A stretch of DNA of 64,000 nucleotides from Pseudomonadales bacterium. Lineage in GTDB: Bacteria > Pseudomonadota > Gammaproteobacteria > Pseudomonadales > UBA5518. The stretch lies in the NCBI GenBank assembly GCA_024234165.1, contig JACKOP010000002.1:558001-622000 (forward strand), read 5' to 3'. Position numbers and translations under genes: made by a program. Under the pieces are notes generated by a model that saw only the letters and a list, made by a program, of their open reading frames with translations, was not told where the DNA came from and made no database searches. Below are positions 41,850 to 51,500 of this stretch, one piece after another (position 1 is the stretch's first letter; every line of letters starts with the position of its first letter).

Positions 41850-43838
41850 TCACAGTCCGAGCAGCCGGGCGCGCAGGCGCAGCAGCGGGCGCAACCAACC
41901 CACACGGGGTGCATGGTCAACGCGCTCACGCCACGCGATCAGCTCGTCCAGCGCCCGCTCGGCGGTCGTGAAACGCCCGCTGCGCCGGCTGACGTAGCTC
42001 GGATAGAGCAGCAACACTCCCGCCACCAGTTCGTCCAGAACGAGCCGGCGGCTACGGCGAGCCAGCGGGACCAGATCCTGCGTCAATCCCCATCCGGCAT
42101 AGAACGGCTGTCCATGGCAGACCACCGGGCACCGGCGCAACAACGCCTCGAAACCTGCCAGCGAACTCAGCACGTGTACCTCGTCCACCGCCTCCAGCAA
42201 CGCCGCGATCGCGCAGTCCACGACGATCTCGTTGCACAGCGGCAACAACTGCCTTGCCGCGGCCCCACCACCGCGCAACCCGGCCACCACGTCAGGGTGC
42301 GGCTTGTAGACGATCCAGGCATCGGGGCGCATCGTCCGTACCGCACGCAGCAGCTCGAGGTTGCTGCGAATTCCCGGGGCACCCAGCGCGACGGCTGCAT
42401 CGGTCTCCACCTGCCCCGGCACCAGGACCACCTGCTTGCTGGCGGGTGGCCGCTGCCAGCCACCGCCACCGAGGTTGTACTTGCTGAGACGCGCGGCCAC
42501 GATACGCTCGCGAAGCGCTGCGGCACGCGCACACAAGGCTGCGTCGAACTCACCGTGCTGCAGCAGTTTTTCCAGATCGCTGCTGCAGCCGGCGTCGTAG
42601 TAGAGCCCGCTGCGATCCATCACCCACGACAGCGGTGTGACCAGATCGGCACCGAGCCCGACCGAACGCAGGAACCCATCCTCGAGCCGCACGACCTCGC
42701 TGCCCGCCGCTGGCGCAGGATCGGCTCTACCCCAGACCAGCAGTTGCGCGCCCTGCGGTGCAGCGTCCGCGCTGCGCACGAAATGCAGTGCGGTCCCCTG
42801 GGCAAAACGTCGGACCAGCGGGCGCTTCCACGGCGAGAAGCCTGCCGCGTAGGCCTGCGGTGCAAAGCGTGCACGCATGCGTCGCTGCAGTCCGAGGTGC
42901 TCGAGCACCGTCTCGACTTCGCACGCCGCACCGCCTTCAGGGTCGCGATAGCGCGGATACGCAACCAGCGCTGCGTGTACCAGTTGCGCCAACGTCACCG
43001 GCTGGCGCCACGCCGGTGCCGGCAAGGCATCGCGGGTCAACCCACGCCCGGCGTAGAAGGGCATGCCGAAGGTGTGCACCGGTACGCCGTGCAGCAGTGC
43101 CTCGAAGCCGAGCTGCGAGCTGACCACGTAAACCGCCTCGGCACGCTCGAGCAACGCTGCAGGGTGCACGTCCTGCGCCAGCACCAGCACACGCGGGTCG
43201 AGCGCGGCCGTATCGATCCAGCCACGAGCCTTGCCGGCAAACACATCGGGATGGGTCTTCATCACGACCGTGCATTCCGGGTTTTCATCGAGCGCCGCCC
43301 GCAGCATGCGCGTGAAACTCTGCCGGTCGGCAAGCCCGCCAACGACCGAGGCATCACCATAGGTCTGGTCCACCGCGAGCACGAAACGCTCGGGCAACAC
43401 GCCGTCTTCCGGGTCGCGCTGGTGGTTGTATTTCGAGACGCGTTCGCGCCGCCACGTCGCAACGAGCTCCAGTGCACGTTCCACCTGTCCGGCATCCAGC
43501 GTGACCGCAAGCAGACGATCCAGCCGCGACGGATTTCGTGCGTCGTAATGGATCCCTTCATCGTCGATCAGCAACGACAGTGGCGGATCGTCACGCCCCA
43601 GCCCGAGCGAGCGCAGGAAGCCGTCTTCCAGTGCGACGAACGGCAGCCCATGACGCTTTGCAAATGCACGCGAGCGTCGTGTGGAACGCCGTTGCCCCCA
43701 GCCCAGCACCGCACTGGCACGGCGCGGCGCGCGCAGTCCGGTGCAGAACTCCAGATCGGCGCCCAGCAGTTCGTGCAGCCATGGGATACGCCAAATGCCC
43801 GGCGAGAGCACCGCGTAGCAGGCATGGTACTGCATCAT
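41850..43838 (-). CDS. kpsC: Capsule biosynthesis Kdo transferase KpsC
   Basis: A 662-residue protein with two homologous halves. Each has an acceptor-side motif (VALEDGFLRSLGLG near residue 70; VVRLEDGFLRSVGLGADL near 390), a KTHPD/KPHPD signature (VVMKTHPDVFAG, IVYKPHPDVVAG) and a SS-x-GFEALL motif (VVSSQLGFEALLHGVPVHTF; VLSSLAGFEALLRRCPVVCH). This matches KpsC, whose two catalytic modules add alternating beta-Kdo residues. Length is close to E. coli KpsC. An 82-base gap precedes it and a 130-base gap follows, both without genes. Confidence 0.94.
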   Translation of the reverse strand: MMQYHACYAVLSPGIWRIPWLHELLGADLEFCTGLRAPRRASAVLGWGQRRSTRRSRAFAKRHGLPFVALEDGFLRSLGLGRDDPPLSLLIDDEGIHYDARNPSRLDRLLAVTLDAGQVERALELVATWRRERVSKYNHQRDPEDGVLPERFVLAVDQTYGDASVVGGLADRQSFTRMLRAALDENPECTVVMKTHPDVFAGKARGWIDTAALDPRVLVLAQDVHPAALLERAEAVYVVSSQLGFEALLHGVPVHTFGMPFYAGRGLTRDALPAPAWRQPVTLAQLVHAALVAYPRYRDPEGGAACEVETVLEHLGLQRRMRARFAPQAYAAGFSPWKRPLVRRFAQGTALHFVRSADAAPQGAQLLVWGRADPAPAAGSEVVRLEDGFLRSVGLGADLVTPLSWVMDRSGLYYDAGCSSDLEKLLQHGEFDAALCARAAALRERIVAARLSKYNLGGGGWQRPPASKQVVLVPGQVETDAAVALGAPGIRSNLELLRAVRTMRPDAWIVYKPHPDVVAGLRGGGAAARQLLPLCNEIVVDCAIAALLEAVDEVHVLSSLAGFEALLRRCPVVCHGQPFYAGWGLTQDLVPLARRSRRLVLDELVAGVLLLYPSYVSRRSGRFTTAERALDELIAWRERVDHAPRVGWLRPLLRLRARLLGL

Positions 43839-43920
43839 GAAAATCCGGAATCCGGTTTGGTGCGGCGCGTGGCAAGCTCGAGTGCCACATCACGGTGCGG
43901 CGTGACGCCGGAGCCTGCCA

Positions 43921-44931
43921 TCACAATGCAGGGAACACACCACGCTCGTGGCGACACGCATGCAGTGCGCGCGTGTGCACGGCACGACACTCCTGCGGAT
44001 CGTACAGCGCACGAACGATAATCTGCACCCAGTCCTGCTGCCGGTTCGGGCACAGCCAACCGGTTTCGCCGTTGCGGATCCGCCGCGCGTACGGTTCGGT
44101 ATCGGAATAGATGCCGGCCGCACCGAACCGCGTGATGTCGAACAGTTTCACGTGTGAACGCGCCCGGTTGAACGGCGTGTCGAGGCATGGAGCGAGACCG
44201 AGCTGGTGACGAACCGTCGAAGAATAAGCGAGATATTCCGGCCACGTCATCGGCGCGCGTACGCTCACGCGCGGGATGTCACGGTACAGGCGGCGCACAC
44301 GCCGGTCGCCGAAGAGTTCAAAGCGGGCCTCGGGACACGCAGCCTGTACCTCACGCACCACCGGCAGCAACCATTCGATCTCGCGCCGGTGGGCACGCGT
44401 ACCGTGGTAGCAGTAGCTGGCCGCTGCCGGACGCTCCGTTTCGCTGCCTTGCATTTCCAGCGGCGCCGCTACGTCGCACGGCTCGCACAGTTCCGGCCGC
44501 GAGTCCGCATAGCGACGCGCCAGCTCGGGCGTCGACACCCAGACCGAATCACACAATTCTGCAAGCAGCTTCCTGCCCCGCAGGTAACGCCACCAGGTAC
44601 GCAGGCGGTAGCCGAGCGGCAGCTCCGACGCGTGCAATACCGCCGGAATATCGTCGTCGAGCAGATACACCACACGCCCGCAACGCGCGCGCTCGGCCCG
44701 CAGCCAGCGCAACCACGCGAGCGGCGCGTAACGCACGATGAATACTGCCGCAGCCTGCGCCGGGAACGTGCGACCCGGGTCACTGCAGCGCGTATCCACC
44801 ACCTGCAGTTCCCGCTGTGGGTACCGCACCGCAAGATTCTGCGTGAGATAGAAATCGGTCGTCGGTATCCGCCCCGGCGACAGCACCACCAGCGGCCCGG
44901 CACCAAGAGCTGGCAGCGCCTGAAGCCTCAT
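43921..44931 (-). CDS. Putative glycosyltransferase of the capsule cluster
   Basis: A 336-residue protein resembling GT-B glycosyltransferases. PLVVLSPGRIPTTDFYLTQN lies near the start, VVYLLDDDIPAVL and DSVWVSTPELARRYAD in the middle, then YHGTRAHRREIEWLLPVVRE, and a donor-side end with FNRARSHVKLFDITRFGAAG and GETGWLCPN. It probably transfers a capsule sugar; donor and acceptor are unknown. The Met at 44931 is chosen (22 bases after the preceding stop); a Met at 44973 would overlap that gene and neither has a clear ribosome-binding site. Confidence 0.7.
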   Translation of the reverse strand: MRLQALPALGAGPLVVLSPGRIPTTDFYLTQNLAVRYPQRELQVVDTRCSDPGRTFPAQAAAVFIVRYAPLAWLRWLRAERARCGRVVYLLDDDIPAVLHASELPLGYRLRTWWRYLRGRKLLAELCDSVWVSTPELARRYADSRPELCEPCDVAAPLEMQGSETERPAAASYCYHGTRAHRREIEWLLPVVREVQAACPEARFELFGDRRVRRLYRDIPRVSVRAPMTWPEYLAYSSTVRHQLGLAPCLDTPFNRARSHVKLFDITRFGAAGIYSDTEPYARRIRNGETGWLCPNRQQDWVQIIVRALYDPQECRAVHTRALHACRHERGVFPAL

Positions 44932-44953
44932 GGGTGACGGCGGCAGCAAGGAT

Positions 44954-46126
44954 TCAGCCCGGTGGCGATACATCGGCGTCGTCTGGCCCGGCCGGATCGA
45001 GCGCAGCAAGCCCGAGCCAACGCCGCCACCACGGGCGATCACGCTCGCACCGAAGGTCGTATTCCAACTCCTGGCAGCGTTTATCCAGCCGGTGCACGGC
45101 CTCGAGCGCCGCAGCTGCCAGCCGATCCACACTCTGCGGCACCGGTGGCTGCACCTGCCACGGGAATCGCTGGCGTTCCACCACCTGCGCGGCATCCCAC
45201 CACGCAGGATTCGCCCGCATCCGTTCTTGCTGAACCGGGTCGAGCTGTTCGAGCAATTGCCGATTTCCGTCACGGCACGTATCGATCACGTCTTCGATCA
45301 CGTCCGCCGGCATTACCCACGGCGTCCCCGCGTTCGGCAGTTCGATGTGACGCCCTATCGCAAACTCGATACCCGAATCGTGAGGGCCTGGACGCAGGCT
45401 CCGATGCCGCTGGAACACCCGCAGCACCGCGCCGGGCAGGCCGCGATTGACGATCACGTTGCCGGGCGAACCGACACCCAGTACGTCGCAGAAGTCGGTG
45501 ACGATGGCCGGTGGCAACAACCGCACATGCACCTCGCGCACGCCCGGCACGCTGCGCCATGCATCAACCACACGATTCCACTGGATGCGCTCGCGCTGGA
45601 TTTCGATCCAGGCCGGCAGATCGAGGCCGGTCCACGCGCCCCACTGCCACCAGGCGGCATTGCACCACTCGACCTGCGGTCGCACGTAGATCAGTACCGA
45701 ACAGTCGAGGCCGAGGCGTTCAAGGAAGCGTCCCGCACGGAACTCCTCGTGCTCGTGAACCCAGCCCTCGTTCGACAGGATCAACCTGCCACCGTCGCGG
45801 CGCGCCGAGGAAAGCTCGCGGCGCAGCAACGCAACGCGTGCCAGACCCATCTTCGCCATGTCACTGGCACGCGCCGAGAGCGCATACCCGCTGGGAGCCC
45901 GCTGTGCGTAGGCAGTAATGCGCGCACCGGTCGCCAGTGTGCCGTTCTTCTGCAGCACCACGTAGCGCACCGGCGCCGCAGATGCACTGCGTCCGAGCTC
46001 GGGATTGAATGACAGCACGGCCTGCAGCGCGCTGCTGCCGCACTTCGACATGCCGACGTGAAGCACCGTATTTCCAGCCAACGCAGCAGTTTCTGCCGGC
46101 AGGCCAGCGCCTGGCGCTGTGCTCAT
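44954..46126 (-). CDS. Sulfotransferase-like protein with C-terminal coil
   Basis: A 390-residue protein. The N-terminal strand-loop VLHVGMSKCGSSALQAVL resembles the 5'-phosphosulfate loop of PAPS-dependent sulfotransferases, and LIYVRPQVEWCNAAWWQW the second (3'-phosphate) motif with Arg. The last 60 or so residues form an amphipathic or coiled stretch (LDKRCQELEYDLRCERD). It shares its fold signals with the gene just upstream, which it follows as TGATG. A role in sulfating the capsule is inferred; a glycan-binding relative without activity is possible. Confidence 0.65.
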   Translation of the reverse strand: MSTAPGAGLPAETAALAGNTVLHVGMSKCGSSALQAVLSFNPELGRSASAAPVRYVVLQKNGTLATGARITAYAQRAPSGYALSARASDMAKMGLARVALLRRELSSARRDGGRLILSNEGWVHEHEEFRAGRFLERLGLDCSVLIYVRPQVEWCNAAWWQWGAWTGLDLPAWIEIQRERIQWNRVVDAWRSVPGVREVHVRLLPPAIVTDFCDVLGVGSPGNVIVNRGLPGAVLRVFQRHRSLRPGPHDSGIEFAIGRHIELPNAGTPWVMPADVIEDVIDTCRDGNRQLLEQLDPVQQERMRANPAWWDAAQVVERQRFPWQVQPPVPQSVDRLAAAALEAVHRLDKRCQELEYDLRCERDRPWWRRWLGLAALDPAGPDDADVSPPG

Positions 46127-47136
46127 CAGGCGGTCTCCAACCAGTGCAGCAAGCGAGGCAACAGGCTCGGATCGTCATTCGGCACGCTCACGGCGTCCCA
46201 CTCCGCATCCAGTACCGGCTCCGGCTCCAGGAACAGGCGACCGTCGTCTCGCTGCAGGAATTCGTGTGCGATCCATGCATAGTCCGCGCGGTTCTCCTCC
46301 AGCAGTTCACAGCGCAGCGCCGGCGGCAGAATCCGGGTGTCGGCAGCAGGGATCGCGGTATCCACCAACCGGCGCCGCAGGCGCCGCTGCGTGCGCGCGT
46401 CCAGTCCGGCACGCTGCACGATCTCGAGCAGCGCGAGCGTACCGGCATCGAGCGAAACGTTGACACGATCGACCGCCGTGCTCGCCTGCACTGCCAGCTC
46501 AGGCACTCCGATCGTCTGCAGGAAGTCCGCCACCACGCCGTCGGGGTTCTGCATCGGCTCGTACGGTCGCACGACGATGTTTTCCCTGCCGAAAACGCTG
46601 CACCAGCGTTCGAGCAGCGGTCGGTAGCGCCGCTGACCGGGGTGGCGTTCCTGCGACCACGCAATGTATGCCTCCGGACCCATGCCCCAGGGAGGATGCG
46701 CCACCGTCTTCAATGCCTGGCCGTACGCCGACGCCCACCAATGGTCATGACGGCGCAGGTAGACGACGATCCGGCAGTCGAATGCGGCAAGGAACTCGCG
46801 CACCGGCCGCGGATCGAGCGGACGCACGAACTGCTCCGAGCTGAGCACGACCCGTGCTGCCGGACGGCGGCGAGCCTCGGTCTCGAGCCGTACGCGCAAG
46901 CGTTCAATCGTGCGGGCAGAAGCGATTTCGGCAACGTCGTGACTCTTCTCCGCAGGGCCGAAACCGAGCACACGACTCAGCAGATAATGCGCGTTTTCGT
47001 GCCGGCCGGCACGCGGATACAGCACGCCATGGCGGAGCAACATGCGGGCGTTTTCCGCCAGAAAACGCTGGATCGCGCTGGAACCCGTCTTGTTGATTCC
47101 GATGTGCAGGAACAGTAACGGCGCAGCGCGGCTCAC
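46126..47136 (-). CDS. Sulfotransferase-like protein
   Basis: A 336-residue protein. LLFLHIGINKTGSSAIQRFL is a good phosphosulfate-loop motif, followed by a later VVYLRRHDHWWASAYGQALK segment typical of carbohydrate sulfotransferases. The start overlaps the GT stop (ATGA) and the stop overlaps the next start, so three genes are coupled. Two adjacent sulfotransferase-like genes inside a kps operon suggest two modifications of one glycan. Confidence 0.7.
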   Translation of the reverse strand: MSRAAPLLFLHIGINKTGSSAIQRFLAENARMLLRHGVLYPRAGRHENAHYLLSRVLGFGPAEKSHDVAEIASARTIERLRVRLETEARRRPAARVVLSSEQFVRPLDPRPVREFLAAFDCRIVVYLRRHDHWWASAYGQALKTVAHPPWGMGPEAYIAWSQERHPGQRRYRPLLERWCSVFGRENIVVRPYEPMQNPDGVVADFLQTIGVPELAVQASTAVDRVNVSLDAGTLALLEIVQRAGLDARTQRRLRRRLVDTAIPAADTRILPPALRCELLEENRADYAWIAHEFLQRDDGRLFLEPEPVLDAEWDAVSVPNDDPSLLPRLLHWLETA

Positions 47137-49775
47137 ATCAACCTCATCGCTTCGAGCGTGCGCCAGCCGGCCCGGAACTCGAGAAAGCGTGCGTTGATCG
47201 TGCCCGGGTCGTCCTGCAGCACCAGCGGCATCAGATTGTCGCCGCGCCCCACGTCGCGCAGCCGACGCGCGATCGCGCCGATATCGAAGGCAAACACCGG
47301 GTACCCGGTTTCGAGTGCAAGCGACAGCGTATAGCTGTACGTTTCAGGCCATATCGAGGGCAGCCAGACCGCGTGCGGCTCCAGTGCGGCAAGTTTCTGT
47401 GCCGCCTCGGACTCGAGGTAGCGGCCGCTCAGCGCCACGCCTGCATTCATCAGCGGCGTGTCGTTCATGCTGTACCCGAGCACACTGAAGCTGAGCGGCA
47501 GTCGCCGCCTGGCAGCGTCGCGCGCACAGGCGAGCAGCACCTCGTAACCCTTGATCTTGCCGAGCGCACCGATCACGACGATACGCAGCGGTGCATTGAC
47601 TCCCTCGAATGGCGTCAATGGGCGCAACGGTGCAATGTCCAGTGCTTCGTGCGGATCGACCGAGAACCCGACTCCGGGGAAGTACCGTTGCAGACGCTCC
47701 GCGACGTCCGAATCCGGCACCCAGACGGCATCCGCGGCACGCACCAGTTGCTCCCGCCCGGCGCGCCATCCCACGATGTCGCGCGCGCCGAAATCGTTGG
47801 CGACACCGGCCAGACACGTGTTGCACCCCTCGACTCCCGGCTCCCCGCAATAACGCCCGCTGCCGTTGACGAGGTTGATCCGCGGACAGATCAGCTCGTA
47901 ATCGTGCACGTCGACCTCGATCCGTGCCCCGATGGCCTGAGCGAGTTCGAGCAGCCGTTGCGGCATATCGACAGGGAAATCCACCGTCCCGTGATCGTGG
48001 ATCACGTCTATCCGCAACTCGCGCAACACCGCGGCGAGTTCGGCCGTATCGGCGAGTGCGAAATCACCCAGGTTCGGCAACTGCATCCCCGCGGGTGCCG
48101 CGAGGTGCACGTGCCCCGGCGCCGCCGGTACCGGGCGCAGGTAGAACACCCCACGTCCCTCCTTGCGCAGGCGGACGGCCTCCTCGACCACATGGCGCTC
48201 GGCGCCACCCCCTCGGGCATGGCAGACGATCAGCGCACTGCTCGCGCCGGCACGCGCGATCATGCGCGCCCGGTCCAGGGCGCGGCGCGCCGGCCGCAGC
48301 GGATCCGCATCGATGAAGCGGCGTACGCTGGGCTGGTAGTCCGGATGACGCGCATCCATCACGCGCATCGCCTCGTCGACACGCCGCGCACGCTCACCCT
48401 TGAAGGACACGCTGCCGAGATGGTGCACAAAAACATCGGCAGCGATCACGTTGCGCCAACCACGGGCCAGCGCTCGCTGGCACAGATCGTTTTCCTCACC
48501 GTAGCCACGCCCGAAGGCCTCTTCATCGAACAGCCCGGTGTCAGCCAGACAGTCGCGGCGCAGGTACATGCAGAAACCGACCCCGGTAGGTGCCTCGACC
48601 TCCACGCCCGCATTGGCCTGCGCGGCCAGGCAATCGAGCGTCTCGTAACCGATCTCGAGCGGATAGGGGTTATCGCGCAACGTGAGTGGATAGCTCGCGA
48701 TCGTCGCGTTGTTCGACAGTGGCGTCACCGTTCCGGTGCGCGGATGCCGCAACGCGGCAGTACGCAGACGATCGAGCCAGTCACCGAAGACCTCGGTGTC
48801 CGCGTTCAGGAGCAGCACGTCGCGCTCGGGGTGCAACTGCAGGCCGCGGTTCGCCGAGCGCACGAAGCCACGATTCGACTCGTTGCGCAGCAGCGTGAAC
48901 AATCCCCGCTCTGCGTGGCGCGTCAGGGCACTCGCAAGTTCGACATCGGGACTGGCATCGTCGATCACGATCAGCTCGAAGCGGGTCGTCACCGGCGCCA
49001 GCAGTACGCTGCGCAGGCAGTGCAGGGTTTCGTTGCGACCGCTGTATACGGGCACGACGATATCCACACACGGTCCGTCACCCGGCACCATCAGCGGAAT
49101 ATCGCTCCAGTCATCAGGCGGTGGCGGACGTGGCACGCCGGGCTGTCCCTGTACCTCGTCCTCGGCAAGAGTCGCAAGCACCGCACGGCCTTCGATGCGA
49201 CCGGTTTCGAGGTAGTGCAGCAACGGGTTCGTGCCAGCCAACGCCACGTCCGGGTTGCTTCGCAGGTAGTAATCGGCATCGAACTGCCGGCACGGAGAAC
49301 GCCCGCTGGCACCTCCTTCACGCAGGTAGTGACGCAGCGGCTCCTCGCCCGAGCGTGCCACGTCCCGGTTCTGCTTCAGATAGTACGCAACGTCGAACCA
49401 CACGCTCGGCGAAATGCGCCGGAAGCGACCGAGGTATACATAGTGCAGCAGCGCATTCACGCGCAGCGGTCGTTTGCCGGCGTGCGAGCGGTAGAACTGC
49501 GGGTCGAACAGCGCCATCGGCTGGCGCCCTTCACGGTCACCATGGCGCACGTAGTGGTCCAGGGGGTCGATGCCGGAACGCAACACGTCCTGGTTCCGGC
49601 GCAGGTACCAGTCGGCGTCGAACAGGCCGCTCGCACGCACCAGTGCGTGCAGATGGCGCCGATGCAGCCGTCTCAGCCCCAGCACGCGTGCCAGCCAGGT
49701 TTCCACGCCGAGCAGCCACACGCGCAGCCAGCCTGCAACGATGCGTGCGCGTCGCGTGAACGCGCGCGGCATCAC
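47133..49775 (-). CDS. Fused GT2-GT4 glycosyltransferase with four N-terminal repeats
   Basis: An 880-residue protein. Four degenerate repeats of about 38 residues begin near 52, 90, 127 and 165; clear versions are FDADWYLRRNQDVLRSG and FDADYYLRSNPDVALAG, each ending in PL-x-HY-x3-G. A GT2 domain spans about 236-480 (DIVVPVYSGRNE, IDDASPD, metal-binding-like LNADTEVFG, GYGEENDLCQRA). A GT4-like domain spans about 515-870 (CHARGGGAERHV; IWPETYSYTLSLALETGYPV). One chain could add two different sugars. The repeats may bind membrane or glycan; their role is not known to me. It is coupled to kpsD by ATGA. Confidence 0.82.
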   Translation of the reverse strand: MMPRAFTRRARIVAGWLRVWLLGVETWLARVLGLRRLHRRHLHALVRASGLFDADWYLRRNQDVLRSGIDPLDHYVRHGDREGRQPMALFDPQFYRSHAGKRPLRVNALLHYVYLGRFRRISPSVWFDVAYYLKQNRDVARSGEEPLRHYLREGGASGRSPCRQFDADYYLRSNPDVALAGTNPLLHYLETGRIEGRAVLATLAEDEVQGQPGVPRPPPPDDWSDIPLMVPGDGPCVDIVVPVYSGRNETLHCLRSVLLAPVTTRFELIVIDDASPDVELASALTRHAERGLFTLLRNESNRGFVRSANRGLQLHPERDVLLLNADTEVFGDWLDRLRTAALRHPRTGTVTPLSNNATIASYPLTLRDNPYPLEIGYETLDCLAAQANAGVEVEAPTGVGFCMYLRRDCLADTGLFDEEAFGRGYGEENDLCQRALARGWRNVIAADVFVHHLGSVSFKGERARRVDEAMRVMDARHPDYQPSVRRFIDADPLRPARRALDRARMIARAGASSALIVCHARGGGAERHVVEEAVRLRKEGRGVFYLRPVPAAPGHVHLAAPAGMQLPNLGDFALADTAELAAVLRELRIDVIHDHGTVDFPVDMPQRLLELAQAIGARIEVDVHDYELICPRINLVNGSGRYCGEPGVEGCNTCLAGVANDFGARDIVGWRAGREQLVRAADAVWVPDSDVAERLQRYFPGVGFSVDPHEALDIAPLRPLTPFEGVNAPLRIVVIGALGKIKGYEVLLACARDAARRRLPLSFSVLGYSMNDTPLMNAGVALSGRYLESEAAQKLAALEPHAVWLPSIWPETYSYTLSLALETGYPVFAFDIGAIARRLRDVGRGDNLMPLVLQDDPGTINARFLEFRAGWRTLEAMRLM

Positions 49776-51496
49776 ATGCGCACCACCACGCGGGCGCTGA
49801 CTGCGATCTGGTACAGGATCTGGGTCATGTCCTTCCAGATCTGGCGCGACTTCACATCGATCTTCGGCAACACCAGAATCTCGTCACCCGCCACCACATC
49901 GACAGGCTTTTCGCGCGCAAACAGCTTCTTGCGGTTCGTGTATTCGTCGAAACTGCCGTCGCGGTGCGCAATCACGATCCGCGTCGCATCGGCATTCTGC
50001 GTATAACCGCCAGCCTGCTGCACGTAATCAGCCAGACCGAGCGCCGTGTCGTACGCGATCGCGTTCGGAAACAACACCTCGCCGCTGACCAGAACCAGCC
50101 CGTCTCGTGTGGGCACACGCAGCACGTCACCGTTCTCCAGCAGCAGCGCATCGCGCTGCTCGGCACCCGCGATCAGCACCTGACCGAGCGGCATCACCTT
50201 GCGCGCACGCTCCACCCAGGTGAGCAGCAGTTCGGCTTCTTCCTTGCGCAACCGTGCCTCGTCGCTGGTACCGGAGCGCGCCGTCAGCGCGGCTGCCTCG
50301 AGGCTCTTCAAGGAGGTATCCAGCATTTCCTTCTGCCTTGCACGCACGCTTTCACGGAACAGTTGCAGGCTGGCTGCGTCGGAGCGTTCCGAGAATTCGA
50401 TGCGCGGCAGCAGATCACCGAGCCGCGCGCCGTACGGCAACACGTACTCCTGCGCGCTCTGGTGTTCGCCCTCGACCCGCACCGTGATCGTGCCCGGCTT
50501 CTTGTCCGCGGTGAACACGAGTTCATCGCCATTGCCCAACGGGACTTCAGCTCCCTCTGCGAGCGGGTAGTACTCGACGTTGCGGATGTTGCCGGTGTTG
50601 CGCACCACGCGCACGTGCGTCGCCTGCGCCAGCGGCTTGGCGAAACGCATCAGCCCGGCGACCGTGAGCGTGCCCTCCCGAAACTCGAAACGCTTCGCGT
50701 TCTGCACCAGCCCGCTCACCATCACGGTGCTGTAACGCGGCGGCACGAAGATCACGTCGCCGTCGGCGAGCTGCACCAGCGGCATGCGGCCATCGAGCAG
50801 AAAATCGTAGAGGTTCACCTGCGCGCGCACCGTATCGCCGCGCTTGACCTGCACGTCGAGGAAGCTGCCACGCTCGGCATCGATACCACCGGCCTGATCC
50901 AGGTAATGCAGCAGGCTGTCCATGCTGGTGCCGTTGTAAAGCCCCGGCCGGTTCACGTTGCCACCGACGAACACGCGCACCGGTTGTGCCGCCGCCAGCG
51001 TCGCGTAGCTGTAGACGTTGGCCCGGAACACCCGCGCCACGGCCGACTCGACGATCCGCTGCAGGTCCTCGTTACGCACACCGAGCACCGGCACCGGCCC
51101 CACGTGTGGCAGGAACAGGTTGCCCTTCGGGTCGACTTCGAGCAGTGCGTCGTACTCGAAACCGCCCCAGAAACGCACCTGGATACGATCACCCACCGCA
51201 ACCGCATAATCCGGGTTGAAGCGGGTCGCACCGGCACGCGCAAAGCTGCCGGTGAACAATTGCGCACCGAACACATTGCTCTTCAGGTTCACCGAATAGT
51301 CGAAGGACGGTGCCTGGTTAGAAAGCGCTTCAGCCGCAGCCGGAAGCGCAGCCTCGGGAATTTCCAGCTTCTTGCGCGGTACCGCCTCGGCGCTCTTGAC
51401 ACCCAGCGTCGCGGCGATATCGGTGAACGGGTCGTTTGCAGCATGCAGCGGCGCCAGCGACAGCGCACAAAGCAACAGGAGGATCAGACGCGCCAT
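49772..51496 (-). CDS. kpsD: Capsule export outer-membrane protein KpsD
   Basis: A 574-residue periplasmic/outer-membrane protein with a signal peptide (ends in PLHAA). The Poly_export motif VAVGDRIQVRFWGGFEYDAL is followed by several SLBB-type domains (VRVFVGGNVNRPGLYNGTS; VMVSGLVQNAKRFEF; VLVSGEVLFPNAIAYDTALG). KpsD forms the outer-membrane end of the capsule export path with KpsE. Length is close to E. coli KpsD. It lies 4 bases after kpsE. Confidence 0.92.
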   Translation of the reverse strand: MARLILLLLCALSLAPLHAANDPFTDIAATLGVKSAEAVPRKKLEIPEAALPAAAEALSNQAPSFDYSVNLKSNVFGAQLFTGSFARAGATRFNPDYAVAVGDRIQVRFWGGFEYDALLEVDPKGNLFLPHVGPVPVLGVRNEDLQRIVESAVARVFRANVYSYATLAAAQPVRVFVGGNVNRPGLYNGTSMDSLLHYLDQAGGIDAERGSFLDVQVKRGDTVRAQVNLYDFLLDGRMPLVQLADGDVIFVPPRYSTVMVSGLVQNAKRFEFREGTLTVAGLMRFAKPLAQATHVRVVRNTGNIRNVEYYPLAEGAEVPLGNGDELVFTADKKPGTITVRVEGEHQSAQEYVLPYGARLGDLLPRIEFSERSDAASLQLFRESVRARQKEMLDTSLKSLEAAALTARSGTSDEARLRKEEAELLLTWVERARKVMPLGQVLIAGAEQRDALLLENGDVLRVPTRDGLVLVSGEVLFPNAIAYDTALGLADYVQQAGGYTQNADATRIVIAHRDGSFDEYTNRKKLFAREKPVDVVAGDEILVLPKIDVKSRQIWKDMTQILYQIAVSARVVVRM

Positions 51497-51500
51497 GTAA

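Noticed and set aside
41586..44021. 811-codon plus-strand frame opposite kpsC
   Set aside because: Antisense shadow; kpsC shows both conserved halves on the minus strand.
47373..50006. 877-codon plus-strand frame opposite the GT2-GT4 fusion
   Set aside because: Antisense shadow with no domain; the minus strand has repeats and two glycosyltransferase domains.
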